A stretch of DNA of 64,000 nt from NCBI GenBank assembly GCA_017501545.1, contig JAFVWS010000008.1, positions 1-64,000 on the forward strand, in the 5' to 3' direction. Positions 22,862 through 32,050 of this stretch are shown here, piece by piece. The notes under the pieces are model-generated. The model was not told the origin of the DNA, made no database searches, and saw only the letters and a list, made by a program, of their open reading frames with translations. Both the position numbers and the translations under genes were made by a program. The stretch's first letter is position 1. Every line of letters begins with the position of its first letter. This DNA comes from Clostridia bacterium. GTDB taxonomy: Bacteria > Bacillota > Clostridia > Oscillospirales > CAG-272.

Positions 22862-25278
22862 AAATTTTCCTTTTCCCTTGCCCTTTTCATACGGCAAAGC
22901 TTTATTTTTCTTTCAATTAGACAGCAGGCTGTAAACGCAACTATACCAAGTGCAGTTACAATAAGACCGACGTACCATTGCATAGGCACGTATTTCATTT
23001 CAATTTCATAGGTATGCGTGTCATTGCTACTTACGTTAAAGGCAAGCATAGAGTCAACGCACTTATATGTGTCAACACGCTCACCATCTACGTAAACCTG
23101 CCACATTTTATCATAAGGAATAGAGGTAAAAATAACCTTTTCCCCACTTGTAGTAAGAGTGCCCTTGATGTTAGTATCTGAAAATTCGCTAACCTTAAGC
23201 TCACCACGGCTAAGATCAGAGTAAATAATGCGCATTGAGCCCGTGTTTACGCTTGTAAAGTTTCTATCTAACATAAGCTCGGCAAGATATATAGCATAGT
23301 CATCAGGGGACATATTTTTATCAAGCGTTGCCTCGTTGATTTTAGGGCTTACAGCATATGCAATGGAAAGAGCATACTTATTTTCATATATAGCATATTT
23401 TTCGTCAATAACCTCAATCTGCTCATACATGCTTTCCTTGTCAAGAGAGTCAGTTTCTTCGTTTATTAATTCGTCAGAAACAACATATTTAATTCCAAGA
23501 AGCGAGTCGGAAAGCTCGTTTGTAAACTTGTAAAGCGCACTTTGGTCCTTGGTGGTGTAGCCAAGCCTTTTTAGTAATGTCTTTGAGCCGTTATTAAACG
23601 TTGAGGTAAACTCAGAAACACCATTCAAATTAAGGACAAGGTTGTCATTTGTCTTTCTTGAATATGTTCTTTCAACTCTAAAGAAGGAGTCAATTTCCTT
23701 TTCTTCAAAATACTCTGAAATTGTCTTGTTGTTTTCCTTAAAGGCATTATAATTTGCTCGAGTAGAGAAGCCGGCGTCATCAAATTGACCATACCAGCTA
23801 AGCGTGGCACCGGCAGTAGCCTCAAGGCAAACAATACCACAAAGCACCAAAGAGATAGCTCTTATCTTGTTCTTTTTTAGCTTCATAAGAAGAAAGATTA
23901 CTAAATATCCAGCAAGCAATGCAATAGTAAACCCAACAACTATAAGCCCAAGTCCAAGCTCTGTTTTTTCACTTCCGTCATACCGTGTGAATTTGACCAT
24001 TTTTTGCACCATAAATAGCAACAAAACAATAAATACAGTGCTTATTGCAAAAAACTTAAATTTAAAGCTCTTTATCTGCTCATAGCCCTTGTAAGCCATA
24101 ATCAAAAAAACAAATGAAAGCATAAAGCTGTATCTGTAATTAAGCCAAACAGGACTATTAAAGCAGTGCCAAACAAGGTTAATCGCATTTACAGAAAAGC
24201 TGATTATAAAAACAGTGGCTAAAAGAGAGTAACCAATTTTTTCACGTAGCTTTATTTTTTTAGAAGCGAAGAAAACAGGCAATAAAAGCAATGTGAGCGT
24301 GCCAGAATAAATGTGTGGAAAGCCCTCAGACCTAAAGGTGTCAAAGGTTCCTATAAACATTTTTGAAACTATGTCAAAGAAGTCAAGATTTATTTCAAAG
24401 GTAAGCTTAGATAAATCAAAATTTGCTTTACCAAAGCTAAGCGCATATAAGGCGCTTAACAAAACTCCTGCGCAAATCATAAGGGAAATCGCAGAGAATA
24501 GCGCGAGCCTGCCAAAGCTTTTTAAAATATGAAGCTTAACACCTTTTGGATTTCTCTCCTTAGTGGAGTGTGTAGCAAGATAAAAAACGAAATATAGTGC
24601 GGTAAATATGCAAAGCATATAGCCAATATAGTAGTTACTCCAAATAGCCATTGAAAGTGCAACTACGAAAAGCTTAAATTTCCCCTCTTTTATAAGAGCT
24701 TCTATTCCAAGCGCGATAAGTGGCAACCAAATTAGCGCATCAAGCCACATAATATTTGTTTGGTAGGCAGTTGCAAATGCACAAAATGCATACATTACAG
24801 AAAACATACCAAAGCCGATTGAATTTACTGGTCTTGTTTTATATAAATAAATTGAGAAGGAAAGACCGGATAGACCAGATTTTAAAAGTAGCATTATGCC
24901 AATTGCCTCATAAATCATACTCTTTGGAAAGATTAAAACCAAAAAAGAAAGAGGTGAGGCAAGATAGTAGGTAAAGTATCCAAAGAACTCGCCACCCAAT
25001 GAGCGCTCAAAGGTGTAAAAAAACGATTCATTGCCGGTTAAAATATCTCTGAATTGCTCAAAAAAGTAAACGTATTGCGCATTCATATCAAGCGCTAAAA
25101 AGCTTGTCTTACCAAAGAGCATGCCCGTGCAGACAAAGGTCAGAAGCATTATTAGGATAGGAGCAAAAAAAGCAAAAACCATAAATTTCTTTTGCAAAAT
25201 TGCTTCCTTAATGCATCTTGTCAAGGCATTAAGCTTGCTCTCGCTTTTGGGGATTAAAAGAGTAGTGTCATTCTTCAT
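22858..25278 (-). CDS. YfhO-family membrane glycosyltransferase-like protein
   Basis: 806-residue membrane protein with a dozen or more helices in the first 490 residues, including the LDMNAQYVYFFEQFRD motif typical of YfhO. A largely extracytoplasmic domain (about 500-765) and a final helix with basic tail (IERKIKLCRMKRAR) follow. YfhO relatives are GT-C-like enzymes implicated in glycosylating lipoteichoic acid or transferring lipid-linked sugars. ATG 25278 is chosen over an upstream GTG because GGGGTG sits 7 bp before it. The gene overlaps DUF951 upstream by 11 bp and ruvA downstream by 4 bp, so all four genes to ruvB form one operon. Confidence 0.88.
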   Translation of the reverse strand: MKNDTTLLIPKSESKLNALTRCIKEAILQKKFMVFAFFAPILIMLLTFVCTGMLFGKTSFLALDMNAQYVYFFEQFRDILTGNESFFYTFERSLGGEFFGYFTYYLASPLSFLVLIFPKSMIYEAIGIMLLLKSGLSGLSFSIYLYKTRPVNSIGFGMFSVMYAFCAFATAYQTNIMWLDALIWLPLIALGIEALIKEGKFKLFVVALSMAIWSNYYIGYMLCIFTALYFVFYLATHSTKERNPKGVKLHILKSFGRLALFSAISLMICAGVLLSALYALSFGKANFDLSKLTFEINLDFFDIVSKMFIGTFDTFRSEGFPHIYSGTLTLLLLPVFFASKKIKLREKIGYSLLATVFIISFSVNAINLVWHCFNSPVWLNYRYSFMLSFVFLIMAYKGYEQIKSFKFKFFAISTVFIVLLLFMVQKMVKFTRYDGSEKTELGLGLIVVGFTIALLAGYLVIFLLMKLKKNKIRAISLVLCGIVCLEATAGATLSWYGQFDDAGFSTRANYNAFKENNKTISEYFEEKEIDSFFRVERTYSRKTNDNLVLNLNGVSEFTSTFNNGSKTLLKRLGYTTKDQSALYKFTNELSDSLLGIKYVVSDELINEETDSLDKESMYEQIEVIDEKYAIYENKYALSIAYAVSPKINEATLDKNMSPDDYAIYLAELMLDRNFTSVNTGSMRIIYSDLSRGELKVSEFSDTNIKGTLTTSGEKVIFTSIPYDKMWQVYVDGERVDTYKCVDSMLAFNVSSNDTHTYEIEMKYVPMQWYVGLIVTALGIVAFTACCLIERKIKLCRMKRAREKENL

Positions 25279-25474
25279 TTTCGCCACCCCTGTGTATCCT
25301 TTTTATCATTTTTTCAACCTTGATTCTCTCAAGCGTTAATGACCTACCACAGCCGGTGCAAGCGATTTTCAAATCAGAGCCGATTCTTAAAACCTTAAAC
25401 GTGTTAACACCACATGGATGTGGCTTTTTCATTTCGAGAATATCGCCAACGTTAATAACTGGTATTGCTCCCAT
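25268..25474 (-). CDS. DUF951 family protein
   Basis: 68-residue conserved Bacillota protein of unknown function. It has the family landmarks GDILEMKKPHPCG, a CTGCGR pair of cysteines that may bind metal, and the ERIKVEKMIKRI basic helix suggesting nucleic acid contact. The start follows GGGAGGTGCAAA. It is the first gene of the leftward operon DUF951-yfhO-ruvA-ruvB and overlaps yfhO by 11 bp. In other Bacillota it commonly sits near housekeeping GTPase or replication genes. Confidence 0.9.
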   Translation of the reverse strand: MGAIPVINVGDILEMKKPHPCGVNTFKVLRIGSDLKIACTGCGRSLTLERIKVEKMIKRIHRGGENEE

Positions 25475-25512
25475 TTTGCACCTCCCTATGTGATAAAAAA
25501 CAAATCATAAAT

Positions 25513-25541
25513 ATTTTACCATACTATAAATAAAATTTCAA
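25513..25541 (-). promoter_or_regulatory. sigma-A promoter of the DUF951-yfhO-ruvAB operon
   Basis: Minus strand TTGAAA (25536-25541), 17-bp spacer, TAAAAT (25513-25518). It is back to back with the ruvC promoter, 35 bp apart. No LexA-type operator stands out. Confidence 0.7.
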
Positions 25542-25575
25542 CTATAAAAATTAATAATAAAATAAATATATTATT

Positions 25576-25604
25576 TGACATACGCTGAAAAATGTGATAT
25601 AATA
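25576..25604 (+). promoter_or_regulatory. consensus sigma-A promoter of ruvC
   Basis: TTGACA (25576-25581), 17-bp spacer, TATAAT (25599-25604). Confidence 0.85.
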
Positions 25605-25637
25605 TTCAGCATAATATTGAAATTTAGGAGGTGCACA

Positions 25638-26135
25638 ATGGTTATTTTAGGTATTGACCCAGGCTTTGCAATCGTTGGCTGGGGCGTATTAGAGTGCGTA
25701 AATGGCAAATTTCGCGTCCTTGGCTACGGCTCAATTCAAACCAAGGCTGGCACTCCTATTGAGGAAAGACTCTCGCAAATTTATGACGGAATGAACACTA
25801 TTATTGATAAGTACAAGCCCGATACAATGGCAATAGAGGAGCTTTTTTGGAACACCAACCAAAAGACAGGTATTTGCGTTGCCGAGGCAAGAGGTGCAAT
25901 TTTAGTTTCAGCACATCAAAAGGGTCTTAAAATTTTCGAATACACACCACTGCAGGTAAAGCAGTCTGTTGTTGGATATGGCAGGGCAGAGAAAAAGCAA
26001 GTAATTACTATGGTTACTACGCTTTTAAACCTTCCAAAGCCACCAAAGCCTGATGATACAGCAGACGCACTTGCCTTGGCAATATGCCACGGACACGTTG
26101 GCTCAAACGTGCTTGGCAAATATTATAAAATGTAA
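25638..26135 (+). CDS. ruvC: Holliday junction resolvase RuvC
   Basis: Mg2+-dependent endonuclease that cuts RuvAB-bound junctions. The four acidic active-site residues are present: Asp in GIDPG (residue 7), Glu in AIEELF, and the Asp pair in DDTADALALA. ATG 25638 is chosen because TTTAGGAGGTG lies ahead of it and the product opens MVILGIDPG; the longer frame would start upstream of the -10 box. 165 residues, normal. Transcribed divergently from ruvAB, and separated from it by DUF951 and yfhO, so the three ruv genes are split between two divergent operons. Confidence 0.97.
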   Translation: MVILGIDPGFAIVGWGVLECVNGKFRVLGYGSIQTKAGTPIEERLSQIYDGMNTIIDKYKPDTMAIEELFWNTNQKTGICVAEARGAILVSAHQKGLKIFEYTPLQVKQSVVGYGRAEKKQVITMVTTLLNLPKPPKPDDTADALALAICHGHVGSNVLGKYYKM

Positions 26136-26146
26136 AGGAGAGGAAT

Positions 26147-27025
26147 ATGTACTTAGCAGACAACTGGAAGGATTACGAGCTTATTGATACATCAGATGGC
26201 GAAAGGCTTGAGCGCTGGGGAAAATATATTCTAATCCGCCCCGATCCTCAGGTTATTTGGAAGGGAAAAAGAGAAAGCAAGCTTTGGAATAAGGCAGACG
26301 GCATTTATAGGCGCTCCAAAAGTGGTGGTGGCGCTTGGGTAAAAAATGACGTGCCAGAGAAATGGACTGTTAGCTATGGCGATATGACCTTTAATTTAAA
26401 GCCAATGGGCTTTAAGCATACGGGTCTATTTCCTGAGCAGGCTGCAAACTGGGATTGGTTTTCGAGGCTTATTGCAGATAGAAAAAAGCAGGGCAAGGAG
26501 GTTAAGGTTTTAAACCTTTTTGCTTACACAGGTGGCGCAACCGTTGCAGCAGCTAAGGCTGGCGCTTCAGTTGTACACGTGGACGCCTCAAAGGGTATGG
26601 TTCAATGTGCAAAGGAGAATGCTATGTCAAGTGGTCTTGAAAGCGCACCAATTCGCTATATAGTAGATGATTGCCGTAAGTTTGTTGAGCGTGAGATTAG
26701 ACGTGGCAATAAATACGACGGAATAATAATGGACCCACCATCCTATGGCCGTGGACCAGGGGGCGAGGTTTGGAAGCTTGAGGACGCAGTTTGTGACTTT
26801 GTTTCACTGTGTGAAAAGCTTATTTCAGATGACCCACTATTTATGCTTATAAACTCCTACACAACGGGCTTAAGCGCACTTACAATGGGCTACGTTTTAA
26901 ACGTTGAGGTCGTAAAAAAGCATGGTGGTAAGGCAGAAACGGCAGAGGTTGCTTTACCAGTTACCGAGACAAAGGGATTCCTACCCTGTGGCGCAAGCGC
27001 ACGTTGGGTGGCAGAAGAGAAGTAA
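26147..27025 (+). CDS. class I SAM-dependent rRNA methyltransferase (RlmI/RlmK-like)
   Basis: 292-residue methyltransferase. An N-terminal beta region (to about 95) is followed by the Rossmann domain: [17 protein letters not shown] (SAM loop, near residue 122), HVDASKGMV (acidic loop) and the catalytic-type [10 protein letters not shown] (near residue 200). The DPPSY motif with the family's KHTGLFPEQ lead-in places it with RlmI/RlmK-type 23S rRNA methyltransferases, but without the PUA domain. It starts after AAAGGAGAGGAAT. It lies 11 bp after ruvC and its 3' end precedes ecfA1 by only 14 bp, consistent with one operon. Confidence 0.88.
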   Translation: MYLADNWKDYELIDTSDGERLERWGKYILIRPDPQVIWKGKRESKLWNKADGIYRRSKSGGGAWVKNDVPEKWTVSYGDMTFNLKPMGFKHTGLFPEQAANWDWFSRLIADRKKQGKEVKVLNLFAYTGGATVAAAKAGASVVHVDASKGMVQCAKENAMSSGLESAPIRYIVDDCRKFVEREIRRGNKYDGIIMDPPSYGRGPGGEVWKLEDAVCDFVSLCEKLISDDPLFMLINSYTTGLSALTMGYVLNVEVVKKHGGKAETAEVALPVTETKGFLPCGASARWVAEEK

Positions 27026-27039
27026 TATTTGGAGAAAAA

Positions 27040-27903
27040 ATGAGCTCTATAATTAAATTAGAAAACGTTTCGTATAAATATCCCGACAACGATAATTTAG
27101 AAAATCGCTTTGCACTAAATGACCTTTCCCTTGATATAAACGAGGGCGAGTTTGTTGCAATCCTTGGTCATAATGGCTCAGGAAAATCAACTGCTGCAAA
27201 GCTGATGAATATGATTTTAACCCCTGATAGTGGTAAGATTTACGTTGCCGGCAAGGAGATTTCTGACCAAAAAATGAAGGAATCCGAGGTTTACGAAATT
27301 AGGAAAAATGTAGGCATGGTGTTTCAAAACCCAGACAACCAAATTGTTGCCACTGTGGTTGAGGAGGACGTTGCCTTTGGACCTGAAAATTTAGGAGTAC
27401 CACCGGCTGAAATAAGACAAAGAGTTGATGAGGCGCTTGATATTGTAGGCATGAAAAGCTACGCACGTCACGCACCACACCGCCTGTCTGGTGGACAAAA
27501 GCAAAGAGTTGCTATTGCTGGAATTATCGCAATGAAGCCAAAATGTATAATTTTTGATGAGTCAACTGCTATGCTTGACCCTCTTGGCAGAAAAGAGGTA
27601 ATGAATACAATTCTTCGCTTAAACAAGGAAGAAAAAATTACAATAGTATTAATAACTCACTATATGAACGAGGCAATTTTAGCCGATAAGGTGGTAGTTA
27701 TGAAGGAGGGCTCAAAGTATATGCAGGGCACGCCAAATGAGGTTTTTTCAAAGCCTGAAAAGCTTTGGAGGGCAGGACTTGAGGTGCCACAGTCAATTGA
27801 GCTTATTAATGCTCTAAACAAGGAGCTAAATTTAGAAATTCCCTTAGGAGTGTACGATTTAGACACCTGTGCTGAGCTAATAAAAAACGCAATAGAAAAA
27901 TAA
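27040..27903 (+). CDS. ecfA1: energy-coupling factor transporter ATPase EcfA1
   Basis: One of two ATPases powering group II ECF vitamin and metal importers. Walker A is GHNGSGKST, the Q-loop is VFQNPDNQ, the signature is LSGGQKQR and Walker B is [12 protein letters not shown]. The longer frame to 27004 is rejected; ATG 27040, after TTGGAGAAA, gives the standard 287 residues. It is the first of the conserved ecfA1-ecfA2-ecfT-truA block. The S components are encoded elsewhere; the gene at 5669 is a candidate. Confidence 0.96.
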   Translation: MSSIIKLENVSYKYPDNDNLENRFALNDLSLDINEGEFVAILGHNGSGKSTAAKLMNMILTPDSGKIYVAGKEISDQKMKESEVYEIRKNVGMVFQNPDNQIVATVVEEDVAFGPENLGVPPAEIRQRVDEALDIVGMKSYARHAPHRLSGGQKQRVAIAGIIAMKPKCIIFDESTAMLDPLGRKEVMNTILRLNKEEKITIVLITHYMNEAILADKVVVMKEGSKYMQGTPNEVFSKPEKLWRAGLEVPQSIELINALNKELNLEIPLGVYDLDTCAELIKNAIEK

Positions 27904-27917
27904 AGAAAGGTACTAAA

Positions 27918-28790
27918 ATGTCGATTATTGAACTTAAGGACGTGTCCTTTGTCTATGGAAAAAAGACTCCATATGAAATAAAGGCGCTCGACAACGTAAG
28001 CTTAAATATTGAAGAAAATTTAATAACAGGCTTAATCGGCCATACAGGCTCAGGTAAGTCAACCTTGGTTCAAATGCTAAACGGCATTTTAAAACCAAAC
28101 AGTGGCACTGTAATCGTTGATGGTGAGGATATTTGGAAAAAGCCAAAGAAAATCGCAAGCGTACGATATAAGGTTGGCATGGTTATGCAATACCCAGAGT
28201 ATCAGCTTTTTGCAGATACAGTAAAGGATGATATCGCATACGGACCTAAGAATATGAAGCTAAGTGCCGAGGAAATAGAGAAAAGAGTCTTTAGAAGTGC
28301 AGAGTTTTGTGGCATAGATAAGGAAACTCTTGAAAAATCCCCGTTCGACCTTTCAGGTGGACAAAAGCGCCGTGTTGCATTAGCGGGCGTAATGGCAATG
28401 AATCCTAAAATTTTAGTGCTTGATGAGCCTGCTGCTGGACTTGACCCAAAGGGCAGACGTGAAATTCTTGGTGGTATTAAAAAATATCGTGACGAGAGTG
28501 GTACAACCGTAATTATCGTCAGCCACAGTATGGAGGATATGGCGATGTATTGCGACAGAGTAGTCGTAATGTCAGACTCTAAAATCCTTTCAAACGGCAC
28601 CTGCCGTGAGGTCTTTTCTCAAAGTCAGCTTCTTAAGGAAAATGGCCTTGACGTGCCTGAAATTACTAACGTTGTTTTAAAGCTTCGCGAAAAGGGAATA
28701 AATATTCCTAACGATATTTACACAGTAGAGGATGCAGTTAAGGCTATAAGCTCGCTTTCCTTGGAAAGGAGGGCTAAAAATGGCATTTGA
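27918..28790 (+). CDS. ecfA2: energy-coupling factor transporter ATPase EcfA2
   Basis: Second ATPase of the ECF module. Walker A is GHTGSGKST, the Q-loop is VMQYPEYQLF, the signature is LSGGQKRR, Walker B is LVLDEPAAGLDP, and the switch His is in VSHSMED. 290 residues, normal. It starts 14 bp after ecfA1 with a GAAAGG site, and its last 11 bases overlap the start of ecfT, so the module is translationally coupled. The family forms an A1-A2 heterodimer docked on EcfT coupling helices. Confidence 0.96.
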   Translation: MSIIELKDVSFVYGKKTPYEIKALDNVSLNIEENLITGLIGHTGSGKSTLVQMLNGILKPNSGTVIVDGEDIWKKPKKIASVRYKVGMVMQYPEYQLFADTVKDDIAYGPKNMKLSAEEIEKRVFRSAEFCGIDKETLEKSPFDLSGGQKRRVALAGVMAMNPKILVLDEPAAGLDPKGRREILGGIKKYRDESGTTVIIVSHSMEDMAMYCDRVVVMSDSKILSNGTCREVFSQSQLLKENGLDVPEITNVVLKLREKGINIPNDIYTVEDAVKAISSLSLERRAKNGI

Positions 28791-29610
28791 CGTATCACTT
28801 GGTCAATACTATGAGGGCAAATCATTAATTCATAAGCTCGACCCAAGGACAAAGCTTATATACGTAATTATGTTTATGGTTTCTATTTTTGTTGCCAAAA
28901 GCATATATGCATTTGCACTTTTGTCTGTTGTCGTTTTATTGACGGTTATATTTAGCCGTGTTCCGATAAGAACAATATTAAGGGGCTTAAAGCCACTTAT
29001 TGTTATCGTTGCTTTTACAGCAATATTAAATATCTTCTGGACAAAGGCAGAATCCGACCCACTATGGCAATGGAAGTTTATTACAATTTACAAGGAGGGC
29101 TTAATTAACGCAGGACTTTTAGCCCTTAGAATAATTTTACTCCTTGTAGAAACAACACTATTTTTATCATATACAACAACGCCTATTGAATTAACCGACG
29201 GCATAGAATCGCTACTTGCACCACTTAAGCTAATTAAGCTCCCAGTGCATGAGTTTGCTATGCTTATGACAATTGCACTACGCTTTATTCCAACCTTGAC
29301 AGACGAAACCTCAAAGATAATGAACGCCCAAAAGGCAAGAGGTGCTGATTTTTCAAGTGGTGGATTAATCAAGCGTGCAAAGGCGCTTATTCCAATTATA
29401 ATCCCACTTTTTGTCTCATCCTTCAGACGCGCAGATGAATTGGCAACAGCTATGGAATGTCGTTGCTATCGCGGTGGAGAGGGAAGGACAAGGATGAAAA
29501 AGCTAAAATTCAAGGTGAAGGACGTTTTCGGCTGGCTATTTTCAATAGCTCTTTTAGCAGGAGTTATTTTGATGAACATTTTCCTTGCTGAATATGGGTA
29601 TATGATTTAA
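28780..29610 (+). CDS. ecfT: energy-coupling factor transporter transmembrane protein EcfT
   Basis: Scaffold membrane protein joining EcfA1A2 to interchangeable S components. 276 residues with about six helices, the conserved HKLDPRTKL opening, and the two coupling-helix motifs AQKARGADF and AMECRCYRGG. The initiating ATG overlaps ecfA2 and uses GGAAAGGAGG within it. truA follows after one base. Confidence 0.95.
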   Translation: MAFDVSLGQYYEGKSLIHKLDPRTKLIYVIMFMVSIFVAKSIYAFALLSVVVLLTVIFSRVPIRTILRGLKPLIVIVAFTAILNIFWTKAESDPLWQWKFITIYKEGLINAGLLALRIILLLVETTLFLSYTTTPIELTDGIESLLAPLKLIKLPVHEFAMLMTIALRFIPTLTDETSKIMNAQKARGADFSSGGLIKRAKALIPIIIPLFVSSFRRADELATAMECRCYRGGEGRTRMKKLKFKVKDVFGWLFSIALLAGVILMNIFLAEYGYMI

Positions 29611-29611
29611 T

Positions 29612-30376
29612 ATGAAAAAAGTCCTTTTAACGATTGCATATAATGGGCATAATTATTGTGGATATCAGCTTCAAAATGATAAGCCAACAATTGCCCTTGA
29701 AATGAACAAAGCAGTAAAATCTGCCTTTGGCTTTGACTGTAACGTAACAGGCTGTAGCCGTACTGATAGTGGTGTGCACGCCATTGGCTTTTGCCTAACC
29801 GTTGAGCCAAAAAACGAAGAGGATGAAATAACCGTTCCTCTTGAAAAAATTCCGATCGCAGTAAATATTCAGCTACCTAATGATATTGCAGTTTTAAGCG
29901 CAAGCGAGGTGCCAAAGGATTTTCATCCAAGATACTCAGCGCATAAAAAGCAGTATGTTTACAAAATACACGCAAGTAAGATAAGAAATCCATTTTATGA
30001 GAATTTAGCGCTTGAATATGGTAGAGAAATAAGTGATGAGGGTATTGAAAAAATGACACAGGCTGCCACTTTTTTCCTTGGAACCCATAATTTTGATGCT
30101 TTTATGTCAGTCGGCTCAAAGATTGAAAATACCAAAAGAACCGTTTATGAAAGCTATGTGAAAAGAAATGGCGAATTTGTTGAATTTACCGTTACTGCTG
30201 ATGGATTTCTTTACAATATGGTTAGAATAATGGTTGGCACGCTTCTTTGCGTTTTGGAGGGTAGAATAAAGCCAGAGCAAATACCAGAAATTATAAAATC
30301 AGGCAAAAGAGAAAGGGCAGGCTTTACGGCGAAGGCGGATGGCCTTTATCTTAAAAAAATATTTTATAATAGTTGA
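29612..30376 (+). CDS. truA: tRNA pseudouridine(38-40) synthase TruA
   Basis: Modifies U38-U40 in the anticodon arm. The catalytic Asp is in CSRTDSGVHA (near residue 53); FHPRYSAHKKQYVYKI and the C-terminal FLYNMVRIMVGTLL motif are intact. 254 residues, normal. It starts one base after the ecfT stop, following the widespread Bacillota gene order, so it is probably read from the same transcript. Confidence 0.96.
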   Translation: MKKVLLTIAYNGHNYCGYQLQNDKPTIALEMNKAVKSAFGFDCNVTGCSRTDSGVHAIGFCLTVEPKNEEDEITVPLEKIPIAVNIQLPNDIAVLSASEVPKDFHPRYSAHKKQYVYKIHASKIRNPFYENLALEYGREISDEGIEKMTQAATFFLGTHNFDAFMSVGSKIENTKRTVYESYVKRNGEFVEFTVTADGFLYNMVRIMVGTLLCVLEGRIKPEQIPEIIKSGKRERAGFTAKADGLYLKKIFYNS

Positions 30377-30401
30377 GAAATGCCGAAAAACAGTATATAA
30401 T
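30373..30401 (+). promoter_or_regulatory. sigma-A promoter of the CvpA-like pair
   Basis: TTGAGA (30373-30378, overlapping the truA stop), 17-bp spacer, TATAAT (30396-30401). Confidence 0.75.
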
Positions 30402-30443
30402 ATTAGCATAAAATTAAATCTAAGCTTAGTAAGGAGGTAAAAA

Positions 30444-31211
30444 ATGGGCGCTACACAAATAGTGAATTTAGTCTTAGACGCATTAATAATTGTTCTTATC
30501 GCGTTTATCGTTATAAGACACTCTGTTCGTGGTTTTATTAATTCGCTTATGTCAGTAATCAAGGTTTTAGTTGCTCCTTTTTTGGCTATTGTGTTCAATA
30601 TGCCACTTGCCCGCCTACTAAGTAACACCTTCTTTGTTGGAATGTCAGAAAAATGGGTGAACAAGCTTCTTTTAACAACCGAAACTGTTGATGAGCTTGG
30701 CAATGTAATGTACGAGGTGGACAAAATCTTCGATGGTATTCCTGATATGGTCGTTAGATTTATGCTTCGCGCTGGAGAAGAGTACGAAAACAAAGAATTC
30801 ATCGATAAGTTTTTCTACGAGGACAGCCTTGCAACTGGTGAGGAGCTTGAGCGAATTTCTGAGATTTTAGGTGAACGTGTTTCCATTGCAATCTCAGTAG
30901 TTGTTGCCTTCATCATTATTTTCTTAGTTGTTGAAATTATACTCCTTATCTGCACAAAGCTTTTAAACAAGCTCGTAAAGAAGGTATCAGTAATTAAGGT
31001 TCTTAACATTATCTTCGGTGCATTGCTTGGCGCTGCAATTGCGTTCTTGCTTGCATGGGTTATCTGCTTTGCTATCGGTAAGGCATTTGAGTTTGGACAG
31101 CATTATTATCCGGACTTCTTTAAGGAAGAATACCTGTCGAAAACGATTATTGTTGATTTCTTCATAGACCACGATTTGTATGCGGTCATTAAGAAAATAG
31201 CGATTAACTAA
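30444..31211 (+). CDS. CvpA-family membrane protein, first paralogue
   Basis: 255 residues with four hydrophobic helices: two N-terminal (about 5-25 and 30-52), two C-terminal (about 148-172 and 195-222), separated by a soluble helical stretch. The layout and the VIRHSVRGFINSLMSVIKV segment match CvpA/colicin V production-type proteins. Their function is not settled; links to envelope homeostasis and purine-pathway co-transcription are known in proteobacteria. It starts after AAGGAGGTAAAAA. It is followed by a hairpin and a paralogue with the same organisation. Confidence 0.78.
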   Translation: MGATQIVNLVLDALIIVLIAFIVIRHSVRGFINSLMSVIKVLVAPFLAIVFNMPLARLLSNTFFVGMSEKWVNKLLLTTETVDELGNVMYEVDKIFDGIPDMVVRFMLRAGEEYENKEFIDKFFYEDSLATGEELERISEILGERVSIAISVVVAFIIIFLVVEIILLICTKLLNKLVKKVSVIKVLNIIFGALLGAAIAFLLAWVICFAIGKAFEFGQHYYPDFFKEEYLSKTIIVDFFIDHDLYAVIKKIAIN

Positions 31212-31218
31212 AATAATT

Positions 31219-31254
31219 GAAGGACTGTGACCTAAAATCATGCAGTCCTTCTTT
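31219..31254 (+). terminator. intercistronic hairpin between the CvpA-like genes
   Basis: GAAGGACTG (31219-31227) pairs with CAGTCCTTC (31243-31251); only a short, interrupted T-run follows. It may act as an attenuator rather than a full stop, since no promoter is evident before the second gene. Confidence 0.55.
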
Positions 31255-31291
31255 GCAATTTTGATTTTAAAATAACGAAGGGAGAAAAGTG

Positions 31292-32035
31292 ATGAATGCA
31301 GGCTTAATAGTTGATATTTGCTTAGTAGTATTGACTGCCTTTATTATAATAAAATTCACCATCAAGGGCTTTTTCTCCAGCGTTATGGACGTTGCTAAGC
31401 TGTTTTTATCAGCCTTGATTGCGTTTTTAGTAAGGACACCTGTTGCTAAGCTGTTTTGCTCACTATTTATGGACAAAGCAATGCATAACGTGGTTGAATC
31501 CTCGCTAAATGCATATCTTGAATCCGATGCGTCAAAAATCAGCTTTGATATTACAAATTTAGCTGAAAGCGCACCTGAATTTTTTGAAAAGTTTTTAACT
31601 CGCTTTGGTTTGGATTACGACAGGTTCGTCTCTGACTTGAACGAACTAACAACAAATCACAACCCTGATATGATTGAGCCACTTGCCCAAAACGTAGGTG
31701 GGGCAGCATCAATGCTTTTGTCCCTTGTCCTTGCATTGATTGTTGGCTTTATCGTCGTTTATTTAATATTGATTATTGTTGCTAAGCTTCTTGAAAATCT
31801 TATGAAATTTGACGGAGTTAAGCAAGCAAATAGATGGCTTGGTGCCTTGGTTGGCGTAATAATCTCACTGCTCATAATGTGGGGGGCTACAATGGGTCTT
31901 GAGGCTCTTGTTGAGTTTGTTGGACCAGTTGCACCAAACGTAATTACAAGCGATTTGACCGAAAGGTCTATGATTGTTGGAATATTCAAGCACATAAGCT
32001 TGGTAGACTTTATAAAGAGTAAAATATATGGATAA
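31292..32035 (+). CDS. CvpA-family membrane protein, second paralogue
   Basis: 247 residues with the same four-helix layout as the preceding gene and a similar opening (FIIIKFTIKGFFSSVMDVAKL beside FIVIRHSVRGFINSLMSVIKV), indicating a tandem duplication followed by divergence. A GTG three bases earlier is in frame, but ATG 31292, after AAGGGAGAAA, is preferred. The clpE-like gene begins 16 bp downstream, so they may be co-transcribed. Function unknown. Confidence 0.75.
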   Translation: MNAGLIVDICLVVLTAFIIIKFTIKGFFSSVMDVAKLFLSALIAFLVRTPVAKLFCSLFMDKAMHNVVESSLNAYLESDASKISFDITNLAESAPEFFEKFLTRFGLDYDRFVSDLNELTTNHNPDMIEPLAQNVGGAASMLLSLVLALIVGFIVVYLILIIVAKLLENLMKFDGVKQANRWLGALVGVIISLLIMWGATMGLEALVEFVGPVAPNVITSDLTERSMIVGIFKHISLVDFIKSKIYG

Positions 32036-32050
32036 GCAGGAAAAATAATT

